A DNA stretch of 64,000 nt from Rhabdophis nuchalis. Lineage: Eukaryota > Chordata > Lepidosauria > Squamata > Natricidae. Below the pieces are notes generated by a model. It was not told the DNA's origin. It ran no database searches and saw nothing but the letters and a program-made list of their open reading frames with translations. The stretch is from positions 1,433,501-1,497,500 of the forward strand of contig CM077653.1 in assembly GCA_039707465.1 (NCBI GenBank). Reading direction: 5' to 3'. The position numbers and the translations under genes were made by a program. Within the stretch, counting starts at the first letter, position 1. The number at the start of each line of letters is the position of its first letter. Positions 34,600 through 43,649 of this stretch are shown here, in pieces.

Positions 34600-35035
34600 G
34601 CGTTCTTATTTTTATGGAGATTATTGAGAAAGAAAATAACTTGAGAGCAGAGGGGAATTATTCTTGAGCGTGTCTTCGCTGAGTGACAGACCGTGGCGCC
34701 TGTCAACCGGCTCAAATCAGATCATTCATGCTGCGGTGCCAGGCTCTTCTGCCCCCCCCCCCATGGATGCCGTCCTTTGCAAGAGATCTTCCGGGGAGCC
34801 CATCCTTCCCCGCGGCTCAGTAATTGTCCCCTCTGCGCCCCTCCCACCCAACCCATTTGCTCCTCTGATTTGCAGGCGATCTGGAGCGGTGGGATTTTGC
34901 TGCCTGGATGACCTTGGCGTTTTGAAGCATCTGCACTGTAAATGAAATGTGGCATTGTCTCATGTATCTTGATAAAGTATATCAGTGGATGAATTGATCT
35001 TCATATTGATTTACTGCTGCGCGGAATGACACTGT
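34600..35035. promoter_or_regulatory. Candidate conserved noncoding block
   Basis: Two complex islands (34600-34735 and 34930-35035: GGGAATTATTCTTGAGCG, CAAATCAGATCATTCATGC, TCATATTGATTTACTGC) flank a C-rich stretch. No repeat family. Confidence 0.45.
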
Positions 35036-35269
35036 AAGTGGGGGAGAGGGGGCAGCCCCGCCCCACCCAGCCCCCCCCCCCCCCCGTGGACTGCCCTCTT
35101 CCAACAGGATTAGGGATTTGGAGGCAGAGGAGATGTTAGCGGGAAGACAGGAGCCTGTTTTAGTGACAGGCGAGGTTAGCGGCTGATTGGCTATAAGGAA
35201 AAATCCAAGTTTTTCCAACAAATAAAATAAAAATTGTCTAGTATTGTCTCAGTTGTCTCAGCTTGTTAT

Positions 35270-35560
35270 GTTCCTACAGACCTTTCATTACCCAACTAGG
35301 GAACACCATCAGTGCTAGTGAGTGTGAGGTTTGCACTGAGTTTGTGTACAGTAACTTGTCCTGCCAATGTGGCTGCGGGTGTGGCTTTCTCCTTTTCTTG
35401 TTCTTGGTCTGGATTTCTGCTTGATGGTTTGTCTGGAGTTCATCTCTGCTTATCTGGGCGTTAGTGGCTGATTGGCAGAGGGTGTGTTTCGATCTGGTTT
35501 CCTTCTTAGTTTGTTTAATTGTCTCTTTTGAAGGGTTGCATATATGGCTTATTTCAGTGT
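35270..35560 (-). mobile_element. Penelope-like retroelement end with hammerhead-like core (family 3)
   Basis: The minus strand has CACTCACTAGCACTGATGG, then GTTCCC-TAGTT-GGGTAA, then TGAAAGGTCTGTAGG. Upstream text (ACAAACCATCAAGCAGAAA, GCCAATCAGCCACTAACGC) is body sequence. CACTCACTAGCACTGATG is shared exactly with the plus-strand copy at 36035. Penelope-like identity is inferred from the ribozyme-like core. Confidence 0.5.
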
Positions 35561-35573
35561 GTCTATAATAAAC

Positions 35574-35971
35574 ATGGGGTGGGCTTCAAGAATTTTAGCA
35601 AGGGGTTCTCTGCCTGGTTGCTGGGTGGGTGTGGCCATGGTGGGTGTGGCCTAGTCGGCCTCCTGCACCATGGCGGAGGGGCGTTTTTGCCCTCCCCGGA
35701 CTCCGGAGGCTTTCTTTGAGCCTCTGGGAGGGCGAAAACAACCTCCCCACGGTCTGGAGGCCTCCCAGAACTTCCGGCAGGCCCGTTTCCGCCCTCCCTG
35801 AGCCTCCATGTGTGCTCTGCACTTACCTGCATCCAAAATAGTCCGTGTTGGGACTCCTGGGAGGGGTGGGCGGGGCCAGCCAGTGATGGGATTTGGGGGT
35901 TCTCCGAACTGCACAGAATCTTAGCTAGAGGTTCTCTCGAACCCCTGCAAACCCCCATCAGCCCACCCCTG
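35574..35971. mobile_element. hAT-like element
   Basis: CATGGGGTGGGCTTCAAGAA at the left and CCCCCATCAGCCCACCCCTG at the right are inverted termini. GGGGTTCTCT and its complement recur next to them. About 400 bp, GC-rich interior. Confidence 0.55.
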
Positions 35972-36034
35972 CAGAAAGGCTCAGCTTGCACCTGTGTTGT
36001 GCAATTGAGGAGTTTCCATTGTGCCCTGTGACTA

Positions 36035-36215
36035 CCAGTTACTGTTCCTGGATGCCAAGGAGAAAGCACATCCCCACCAAAAGTGGAAGGGAACAGCTTT
36101 GGCATAGAAACAGGGAGCAAACCCCACACTCACTAGCACTGATGAGGTTGCCTAGTTGGGCAATGAGATATCTGCAAGCAAATAACCAAGCTCAGAGGCT
36201 CCACGGTCCAAATAG
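36035..36215 (+). mobile_element. Penelope-like retroelement end with hammerhead-like core (family 3)
   Basis: CTAGCA-CTGATGA (36139-36145), stem II GTTGCC/GGCAAT around TAGTTG, then GAGATATC-TGCAAG. Opposite in orientation to 35270-35560, with the hAT-like element between. Identity inferred as for that copy. Confidence 0.5.
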
Positions 36216-37198
36216 AGCCGTGGATAAATGTCTTGTTTAGACCAACCCGGAATACCCAAAGCTAGTTAGCTGAACCGGGCTCTAAAAACAGCCAAAGAGC
36301 TAATTGGGTGCCAGCATAGTTTAAAATAAACAACCAGTGATGGAATAGTTTGATGCCACAGCCTGGAAGAGTTAGCAACCTGGGCCCAGCTGCCTGCTAA
36401 CCAGCTTCACCAGTCGAAGCGTTCAATCCATTTCAAAGGCCTTGCTGTGTAGTCAACATGCTGATTTGAATAATCTAGCTGCATTGTTCCCATCCTGATT
36501 GTGGGGACAAGATCTCTCCAGATCCAATCAAACCTCACTGCCATTAAGCTGCATTGTCTTCACGAATGCCAAGCTGCACGCTTAAAGAGACAGGACCCCT
36601 GTTCTCCACAAGACTCAAGATTTAACACTGGAGCACGCCCTGATACCTAACCTCCCTGTGACATCACACAACCCACGCAATTTCAGATTGTATACTTTTA
36701 TGTGGCGTCAATTGTATTCAAAGAAAAGCTGACAAAACAGGCTTGGAAGCCGGCAGCAATCAGAAAAACAGAGGAGTCAATATTTGAAGCATTCCCTTGC
36801 CCCAACCCCAATTGGACCCCCTTGGTCTGCAGCTGGGGAACAACGGAAAAAGGAGAAGCACGATGGAGAAGGAAGTGTAACGAGTAGCTTGGCTGATCCT
36901 CACCACACTGCTCCACCTCCCAACAGGGGATGTTACTCAGCATGCCGCTTGGGAAGGCTTGTTGGCTTGTTGCGCTCTTCAGTTCTGGAATGCATTCAAC
37001 GGTTGGATATTTTTGCTTCAGTTAGAGAGTTTTGAGCCAGGAGATGTCATTTCCATGCCCAGCTTCTGCAGGCTGTGAAAAGCCATGAATGGCGTCTACG
37101 ACGATCAGAAGGAACATTTCCTACTCCATAACAAATGATGGCAGAGGCGTTTTTTCCCCCCTCCTGATTGTAACTTCCTCTTTAGGCACTTCGTATAC
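36216..37198. other. Mostly unique intronic sequence
   Basis: Moderately AT-rich, no repeat family recognised. 36600-36800 could hold a conserved block. Confidence 0.45.
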
Positions 37199-37206
37199 AG
37201 CAAGAA

Positions 37207-37552
37207 GGGACGCGGTGGCTCAGTGGCTAAGACGCTGAGCTTGTTGAACCAAAGGTCGGCTGTTCAGCAGTTTGAGTCCCTGGTGAGCTCCCGTGACTTG
37301 TCCCATCTTCTGCCAACCTAGCAGTTTAAAAGCACGTCAAAAATGCAAGTAGAAAAACAGGAGCCACCTTTGGTGGGAAGGGAACAGCGTTCCGTGCGCC
37401 TTTGCCGTTGAGTCATGCCGGCCACATGACCACGGAGACGTCTTTGGACAGTGCTGGCTCATTGGCTTTGAAATGGCGATGAGCACCGCCCCCTAGAGTT
37501 GGGAATGACTAGCACCTATGTGCGAGGGGAACCTTTACCTTCAACTTTATAG
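37207..37552 (+). mobile_element. Sauria-type tRNA-derived SINE, near full length
   Basis: The head GGTGGCTCAGTGGCTAAGAC resembles a pol III A box and the AGCAGTTTGAGTCCC region is a decayed B box. The body AGTCATGCCGGCCACATGAC, GATGAGCACCGCCCCCTAG and the end GGGGAACCTTTACCTT are diagnostic of the squamate SINE. The flanks AGCAAGAA (37199-37206 and 37553-37560) are an exact target duplication. About 13 bp near the B box are deleted. Confidence 0.93.
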
Positions 37553-37560
37553 AGCAAGAA

Positions 37561-38431
37561 TGCCACCCATCGTATCTACACCGAAAGTGGACTCAGTCCT
37601 GATTTGCATTGTATTCCTGAGTTTGTAGCCATTTCTCCGCAACTCTCCTTAATCAGTTTTGGGGTGTGGGATGAAAGGAGAAAGGGGGCTGAAATTCCTG
37701 CCTACTGGAGAATTTTTGTCAGTGCCTCCATGCCCCAACAAAACAAGATATTCTTAAGCATACACTTAAGTCCAAAGTCTAAATTGACCACTGCTTTGAC
37801 TCTTGTCACAATAGGTGAGGTTAAGCTAACATTGGGCTGTTTGTGTACGAATGCCTTGCACAACCCTCTCTCTCCTCCCATAAAGCAGCAGTGGGAAATT
37901 TGTTTACAAGTGGGTGTGCTTTGAAAACAACAACAGCAACAATGCAGGGACTTAATTTTTCTCCCCTTCTTTTGAACGTTGTGCTATTGATTTATTCATC
38001 ATAAAATGTGCGCCCATCGTCAGATTGCGTTACCTGCCTTCCTTCCCATTGTTGGTCTTGAGTCCCCACAGAGCCGTGAAGGGGCCCGTCTAGGCCTGCG
38101 GTTCTGTCTCTGATGGAGCGGCATATTTATAGCCCGATATAAATAAAATGAGAAGGTTTCCTATAAAACTCTGTTATTACTGCAGCGCAAAGTTGGAAAA
38201 GGCTCCAGGTTTTATCTCTTTGGTTCTCGCGTGCTCCCATGAATATTTTATGGGGAAGGAAATACATGGTGTGTGTCTGAATCTTTGTGTAGGGAGGCGG
38301 TGTGTTAGTCACCTTCCAGGTCTCACCCTTTGGAAGTGTCCTTGTTAGCCTCCTCCAATCGCAGCCCCTCCAGGTGTGCTCGGCTACTAAGTCCACAACC
38401 TTTGGCCATCATGGAAGGAGTCCATCTTAGG
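37561..38431. promoter_or_regulatory. Low-repeat block, candidate conserved elements
   Basis: 37960-38260 is complex and AT-rich (TATTGATTTATTCATCATAA, GATTGCGTTACC, GCATATTTATAGCCCG). No repeat match. Confidence 0.4.
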
Positions 38432-38486
38432 GTTCTACCCAATGGTGAACATTTTCAAATTTTCAATTTTTTTTACTACCAGTTCT

Positions 38487-39733
38487 TTTTCTTTTTTTAA
38501 ACAATTTTTATTTTTATTTTTGAACAAACACAAACAAATATAACAAAAAACAAAAAACATAAACTCCATCTTCCATTACAAATTGTAGAAAATGTGTCGG
38601 TTACAAACTGTGCATCTCTTCCATAGTCATATTCATATCAAATCACATATTTTAGTTCAAATATATTTATATATATTACAATTATTATACCTCAACCTTC
38701 ATTTGACTATCTTGTTTCCAGCCATTGATAAAATTTATTCCAAATTTCATAGAATTGTTCACTGTCTTGCTCTCTAATTTCAAATGTTAATTTACTCATC
38801 TCTGCACATTCCATAATTTTATAAATAATTTCTTGCTGTGATGGTAATTTGTCATTTCTCCAATTTTTTGCAAAGACGATTCTGGCGGCTGTCAAAATAT
38901 TCACAATTAGGTATTTCAAATTTTTGTCAAGTGTTTCTAAAGTAAGTCCAAGCAGGAAGAGTTCGGGTTTGAAATCTATATGTTTTCCTGTTATTTTGTC
39001 CAACCATGTGTGGATCATATTCCAATAATTTTGGGCCTCCGAGCAAGTCCACCACATATGGTAGTAAGTACCAGGCGTCTGATGGCATTTCCAGCATTTT
39101 TGAGATTTGTTCTTACTCATTTTTGAGATTCTTGAGGGTGATAAGTGCCACCTGTAGAACATCTTGTATAAGTTCTCTTTGTAGGCTGTTGACATCGTCA
39201 TTTTGTAATTTTGTGTCCACAATTTTTGCCACTTATCTAAGTCGATCCCATGCCCGAAGTTTTCCCCCCATATTATCATTGTTTCTTTCACTTGCTCTTC
39301 CTGGAGTTTAAACTCTAGTAAGTAGGCATAGAGTTTTTTAATTATTTTTTCATTGACGCCTGTTAATATTTTGTCTAATTCCGTCATTTTGTCATAAACC
39401 CCTCCTTTTTTTTGATCTTCCTTATATCTTGAATGTATTTGTGTGTATGTATACCAATTAATATCCATTCCTTCTTGTTTTAGTTCCTGAATAGTTTTAA
39501 GATCACCCCTTGAGTTTAATAGATCCGAATATCTGATTGTTCGTTCCTTTTTGTGTATTATTGCGTACGTAAATGCTTCAGTAATTGATACCCAGACTGG
39601 TATTTTGAAATAATGCACTTTCTTGATCTTCTCCCAGTTTACAATCAGAAATTCCCTTACGTAGTGCCTTCTGAAAAGGCCATGTTTCCTGGTGGTTCGG
39701 TACCATAGAGCTGCGTGCCATCCTGGTAGTAAA
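38487..39733 (-). mobile_element. 5'-truncated L1 retrotransposon inserted in a hAT-like MITE
   Basis: Minus-oriented: its A-rich 3' end lies at 38487-38530 and the truncated 5' end near 39733. The MITE sequence TTTTTTTTACTACCAGTTCT is present on both sides (38467-38486 and about 39735-39754), which gives a roughly 20-bp target duplication typical of target-primed reverse transcription. It carries an uninterrupted ORF2 C-terminus plus about 220 bp of 3' UTR. Confidence 0.9.
38707..39732 (-). pseudogene. L1 ORF2p C-terminal fragment, open frame intact
   Basis: About 341 codons are open to the stop at 38707. The protein has the L1 ORF2 C-terminal layout: KMFYRWHLSPSRISKM, then the Cys/His motif CWKCHQTPGTYYHMWWTC (39043-39096; CX2CX8HX4C), then the AARIVFAKNWR region and the end FYQWLETR. 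Endonuclease and reverse-transcriptase domains are lost by 5' truncation, so it cannot act alone. The lack of stops or frameshifts suggests a fairly recent insertion. The open frame runs on by chance to 40041 through MITE and flanking DNA; that part is not L1. Confidence 0.88.
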
Positions 39734-39933
39734 TTTTTTTTTACTACCAGTTCTGTCGGTGTGCCATGGTGCGAGTGGAGTGGCAGGGGAAGGATACTGC
39801 AAAATCTCCCTTCCCACCCCACTCTGGGGCCAGCCAGAGGTGGCATTGGCTGGTTCTCCAAACTACTCAAAATTTCCACTACCGGTTCTCTAGAACCGGT
39901 CAGAACCTGCTGGATTTCACCCCTGGTCCTACC

Positions 39934-40765
39934 CATCTCAAAGGCAAGGTATGAGGAAACCTGATTCACCCAAATATCTTTGGCATCTCTTCTCTCTACA
40001 CTCTGTTGCTGTTGACATTCTCCATTGAGTTGGGTGTTCAAATCCCCATCCGATTTATGTTGTCTTCAAACAATTCTGCCCAGTCTTGATAGTCTTAGAG
40101 GCTCTTTCTGTTATTTGCCAAGGTAGCAAAGTATATTAAGGAAATGCATGAGGAACTATAAACCATTTGGTAACTCGGGAAGCATTTTGTCCTTCTATTG
40201 GCCATTGTAGTAGGATCCAAGTGAGGTTCCACAGACATGGAACTTCCAGTATGTGCAGGCTGAACACTTTAGGTATTGACTGCAGGTTGGTAAAATATAG
40301 ATATGCCTATTCTTGATAGAGCTAATTAGAGGTATCTTACTAATACTCTCTGAAGTGGTCTCTTGTTTCATCCCAGCTGTTGGCCAACTCAAGATTCCTC
40401 CACATGGTTTCTTTTTCAGTATAACATTATGAAGTCTGAATCAGGAAATTGTCCAACTATTCAAGGCATCCTCAGCCAGGTGGAGTTGCCATCTCAACAA
40501 ATCTGGAGGACACTAACATGGGGGAGATGGTTTCTTGGTTCATCTAGCTCAGCATTTTCTCCTCTGAGGACAGTGGTTCAGTAGCTTGGTTGGAAGATTT
40601 GGGCGTAGTCTTTCCCATCACCTGTTACCTGAATCTAAGCCCGGAGATGCTGGGGGTTGGACTTCAAACTTTTTTGTCAAAGCCATTAGATTGTTTCTAA
40701 GCCTGGAGATGCTGGTTGAGTTTTGGACCTCTTCATGAAGAATCTCAGATTGTTGAGGAGGTACA
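39934..40765. other. Unannotated intronic sequence
   Basis: Two similar phrases, TCTAAGCCCGGAGATGCTGG (about 40634) and TCTAAGCCTGGAGATGCTGG (about 40697), form a 63-bp-offset direct repeat, possibly from a degraded tRNA-type SINE. Nothing else. Confidence 0.45.
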
Positions 40766-40908
<143 letters not shown>

Positions 40909-41230
40909 AATTTTATATCCCGCTCTCTCTCCCCAAAGGGACTCGAGGCGGGGCACAGGCAATTAAAAATACAGTTAAAACCACAGACAGAATACAAAAT
41001 TAAAAATGAATTAAATTAATCCTGCGCTAAAAACCCATAAACTAAAACTACCCCTAAAACTCCTAACCTTAAAAGAGACTATACCCCAAACCACCATACA
41101 TACATGTTCCATGGATCAGTAGCTACATCTGTGAGATAAGCAAAGCCCCCTAACAAAGAATTCACAGCAACCTGAAGTAGCCCCTAGTTCTTGGACGTGT
41201 CCATAAAAGTTTCTTCCGGACACGTAAGCC
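40909..41230 (-). mobile_element. LINE 3' end (L2-like hairpin tail)
   Basis: The minus strand reads CCCCGCCTCGAGTCCC, TTTGGGGAGAGAGAGCGGGA, then TATAAAATTAAATAAT, parallel to the 33068 copy. The body is only weakly recognisable; the 5' limit is uncertain. Confidence 0.55.
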
Positions 41231-41584
41231 AAGATTTGATGGACTATGTTTGTATTTTCCAAGGCCCCAACTTTGCACCGAAAATAGCTGCTCTAAATTA
41301 CTTCCTAATCTGTTAGGGCTTCTTCTGTAGTTGAGGTATTTAGTGGCTGTTAGATAGAAAGCTGGTGAGCCAGTCCAACCTATCTTCCTTCACTCTTTAA
41401 TGAACCAACGCTGGAAAGGATTGGCTGGTGAGCCGATTCAACAGGGCTGTAGCAAGCTTGCCCCAGCCCCAAATTTTCCAGCTGACAAATAACCCTCCCC
41501 CTGCCCTCCCCTCTCCCCACCCTGTCCCCAAATATCTCTCCTGCCCATTGAACCATGCAATTTGCCAAGGCTGCGAGGGACCCT
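41231..41584. other. Unannotated intronic sequence
   Basis: No element recognised. Confidence 0.5.
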
Positions 41585-41935
41585 TGAAATGACAAAGCAC
41601 CCTTTAGTTAATTGCATGACGGATCGCCCAGAGTTAAAAGTTCTGATTTATATAACTGTAGCTCTAACTGCTCAATAACCCGGCTGCGTAATCTACTTTC
41701 ATTTCAAACAGAGCTGTGATTTATGGGGCGGCCTGCCGTTTTAGCTCAGAAATGAGGTGTTCAACATATGCTCTGTTGACATAAATTTGGAATTTATTGC
41801 TCTTGTCAAAACTGCCTGTTGGACAAAGGTGCGTATTAAGGCAATAAATGGCAGGGAAGGGTTTTCTGTCAAATTTCCTAGCCATTGTGCTCTGTCTGTT
41901 TGAGGAGCCGAGGGTGGGATCGGGCATGGCTGCCT
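41585..41935. promoter_or_regulatory. Candidate conserved noncoding enhancer block
   Basis: About 350 bp of complex sequence free of repeats, with TTAGTTAATTGCATGACGG, CTGCTCAATAACCC, CTGTGATTTATGGGG, GACATAAATTTGGAATTTATTG and GGCAATAAATGGC. The dense AT-rich homeodomain, POU and HOX-like words make it one of the best enhancer candidates here. Confidence 0.5.
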
Positions 41936-42098
41936 TAAAATTTGTGTAGGGGGTGGGCGGGTGGGAGGTTTCCTCAAACCTGGAGAAGGGAGAAGATCTG
42001 GGTGCAGACTGATTATCCTCAGCTTTCAGGTAGTTGCATTCTGTCTCTCCCCCTCTTTCTCATTAAGCAAGGAAAAGGGGGGGCAGGTAGAAAGGGAT

Positions 42099-42245
42099 CT
42101 CATTAAAGCAATTAAGACACTGAGCTTGTCGATCAGAAAGGTCGGCAGTTTGGTGGTTCGAATCCCTAGTGCAGGTCTCCTGCTTGAGCAGGGGGTTGGA
42201 CCAGATGACCTCCAAGGTCCCTTCCAACTCTGTTCCTGTTAAATC
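42099..42245 (+). mobile_element. Chimeric SINE: Sauria-like tRNA head fused to a CR1-like tail
   Basis: TTAAGACACTGAGCTTGTCG and GGTGGTTCGAATCCCTAG (B-box-like) are the Sauria SINE head. Directly after it come CAGGTCTCCTGCTTGAGC and GGTTGGACCAGATGACC, CCCTTCCAACTC, a CR1 3' terminus. The join at about 42171 suggests a SINE that borrows CR1 machinery. Confidence 0.75.
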
Positions 42246-42446
42246 AAGCAAGGAGGTTGGCCGCACCATTTCTAAGGAGGAGATTTTTTGGCACTGAGAG
42301 TCTCCAACTTTTGGGGGGACCCTGCAATAACATTCGCCCTCGTTTTCTGAATGTCAGATTTGCAGATTTTCCTCCTCCGTTAGCCTGAGGAGCAGCAAAA
42401 GAAGGATATTTTTACTGGCATAATTGGCCATTTCAGGGATGGCTTT

Positions 42447-42573
42447 GGACCAGGGGTGTCTAACCTTGGCAACTTTAAAACTTTGTGGACTTCAACTCCC
42501 AGAATTCCCCAGCCAGCGTGGCTTGAAGTCCATAAGCCTTAAAAGCTGCCAAGGATGGAGGTGCCTGCTTTAG
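42447..42573. mobile_element. Palindromic MITE
   Basis: Arms CCAGGGGTGTCTAACCTTGG, GTGGACTTCAACTCCC, and the complement ending GCCAAGGATGGAGGTGCC. The second arm lacks the GAATTC section. Confidence 0.7.
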
Positions 42574-42599
42574 ACTCGTAGGAGATGCACCCTTCCACA

Positions 42600-42980
42600 G
42601 TCCCCCCAAAATACTGTAGGTTCTGAAAAGCTTACATCAGATTTTTTTTTATCTCTGCACAGTCCAGTAATACAGGCTTGACCTACTTCTGGTAGAAAAT
42701 TAATTTCTGTTGTTTGCATTCAGATTTAGCTCTGCCTTGAATAGATGCCTCCAAATTACTGTACAGGAGGAAGTGAATCACAGCTAATCGAAGCCCCGGA
42801 AATATTGGAGGGCCTTTTTTTGAGCCTCGGTAAAATTGGATCCAGCTATTTATCTTTCCACAAAGGACCCTCCGCCAGGGAGATCAAAACCCTTCTTGAG
42901 GGCGACTATAAACGAGTGTGAAGCTTTTGTCAGCTTTTATGAGTTGGGATTCTCAAACAGGAAGCAGGATTCCTAGTAGA
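42600..42980. promoter_or_regulatory. Candidate conserved noncoding block
   Basis: Complex AT-rich block (GAAAATTAATTTCTGTTG, CCAAATTACTGTACAGG, CACAGCTAATCGAAGCCC, TCCAGCTATTTATC) without repeats. Confidence 0.45.
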
Positions 42981-43116
42981 AGTTCCTCACCTAGAGGAAG
43001 GAAGCACATTTTCTCTGTGACCTGCTCATTGGAGAGGGAAGACGTTGGCCTCCAACCTTTCCACTCAACCCAATAAGAAGCCAACCTTTTGATTTGTCAG
43101 GAATTAGGATGTTTTA

Positions 43117-43648
43117 AGGGACACGGTGGCTCAGTGGCTAAGACTGTGAGCTTGTCGATCAGAAAGGTTGGCAGTTCGGCAGTTCAAATCCCTAGCACCA
43201 CGTAATGGAGTGAGCTCCCGTTCCTTGTCCCAGCTTTTGCCAACCTAGCAGTTCGAAAGCACATAAAAAGAGCGTTGGTACTTACCTGATACGCCTCTTC
43301 TAATAAGGGTGGAGATAGCATCCATGTATGGGTTAAACCTATCCACACTCTGATTGGACTGAGTCATAATATTAAATAATTAGTTAACTAGGCATGGTAT
43401 ATAACCCCCTACGGAGTAGCCACACCCAGTTTCCGACTCAGTCCAGCTCTGGGACTGAGGTTTAACCCATACATGGATGCTATCTCCACCCTTATTGAGA
43501 AAATGCAAGTATTGAGTCATGCCGGCCACATGACCACGGAGATGTCTTCAGACAACGCTGGCTCTTTGGCTTTGAAACGGAGATGAGCAGCGCCCCCTAG
43601 AGTCGGGAACTACTAGTACACATGTGCAAGGGGGACCTTTACCTTTAA
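43117..43648 (+). mobile_element. Sauria-type SINE interrupted by a foldback element
   Basis: Left part 43117-43270 (GGTGGCTCAGTGGCTAAGAC ... CAGTTCGAAAGCAC) and right part 43501-43648 (AAATGCAAGTA, AGTCATGCCGGCCACATGAC ... CTTTACCTTTA). In the full SINE at 37207 these are contiguous, so 43271-43500 is an insertion. About 70 bp after GCAAGTA are also missing. Confidence 0.88.
43271..43500. mobile_element. Foldback/MITE-like element with 39-bp perfect inverted repeats
   Basis: 43302-43340 and 43458-43496 are exact inverted complements over 39 bp. A second inverted pair, TGGACTGAGTC / GACTCAGTCCA, lies inside (43355-43365, 43435-43445). An asymmetric 30-bp extension (43271-43301) holds GGTACTTACCTGAT, whose complement is a perfect splice-donor consensus. 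No coding capacity. Superfamily not assigned. Confidence 0.8.
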
Positions 43649-43649
43649 G

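Larger units (their letters stand above)
38440..39925 (-). mobile_element. hAT-like MITE split by an L1 insertion
   Basis: Left part 38440-38486 (CAATGGTGAACATTTTC) and right part about 39741-39925 (ending TTTCACCCCTG) form one element of the 52980 family. The outer flanks GTTCTACC (38432-38439) and GTCCTACC (39926-39933) match at 7 of 8. The MITE was therefore present before the L1. Confidence 0.85.

Noticed and set aside
37207..37300. Functional tRNA gene
   Set aside because: The tRNA-like head belongs to a Sauria SINE with body, tail and target duplication; no complete cloverleaf.
38707..40041. 444-codon minus-strand open frame as a host gene
   Set aside because: Only the last roughly 341 codons are L1 ORF2; the first part is translated MITE and flanking DNA open by chance.
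43271..43300. U1 snRNA gene or pseudogene
   Set aside because: Only the short TACTTACCTG word matches the U1 5' end; the following bases diverge and no U1 body is present.
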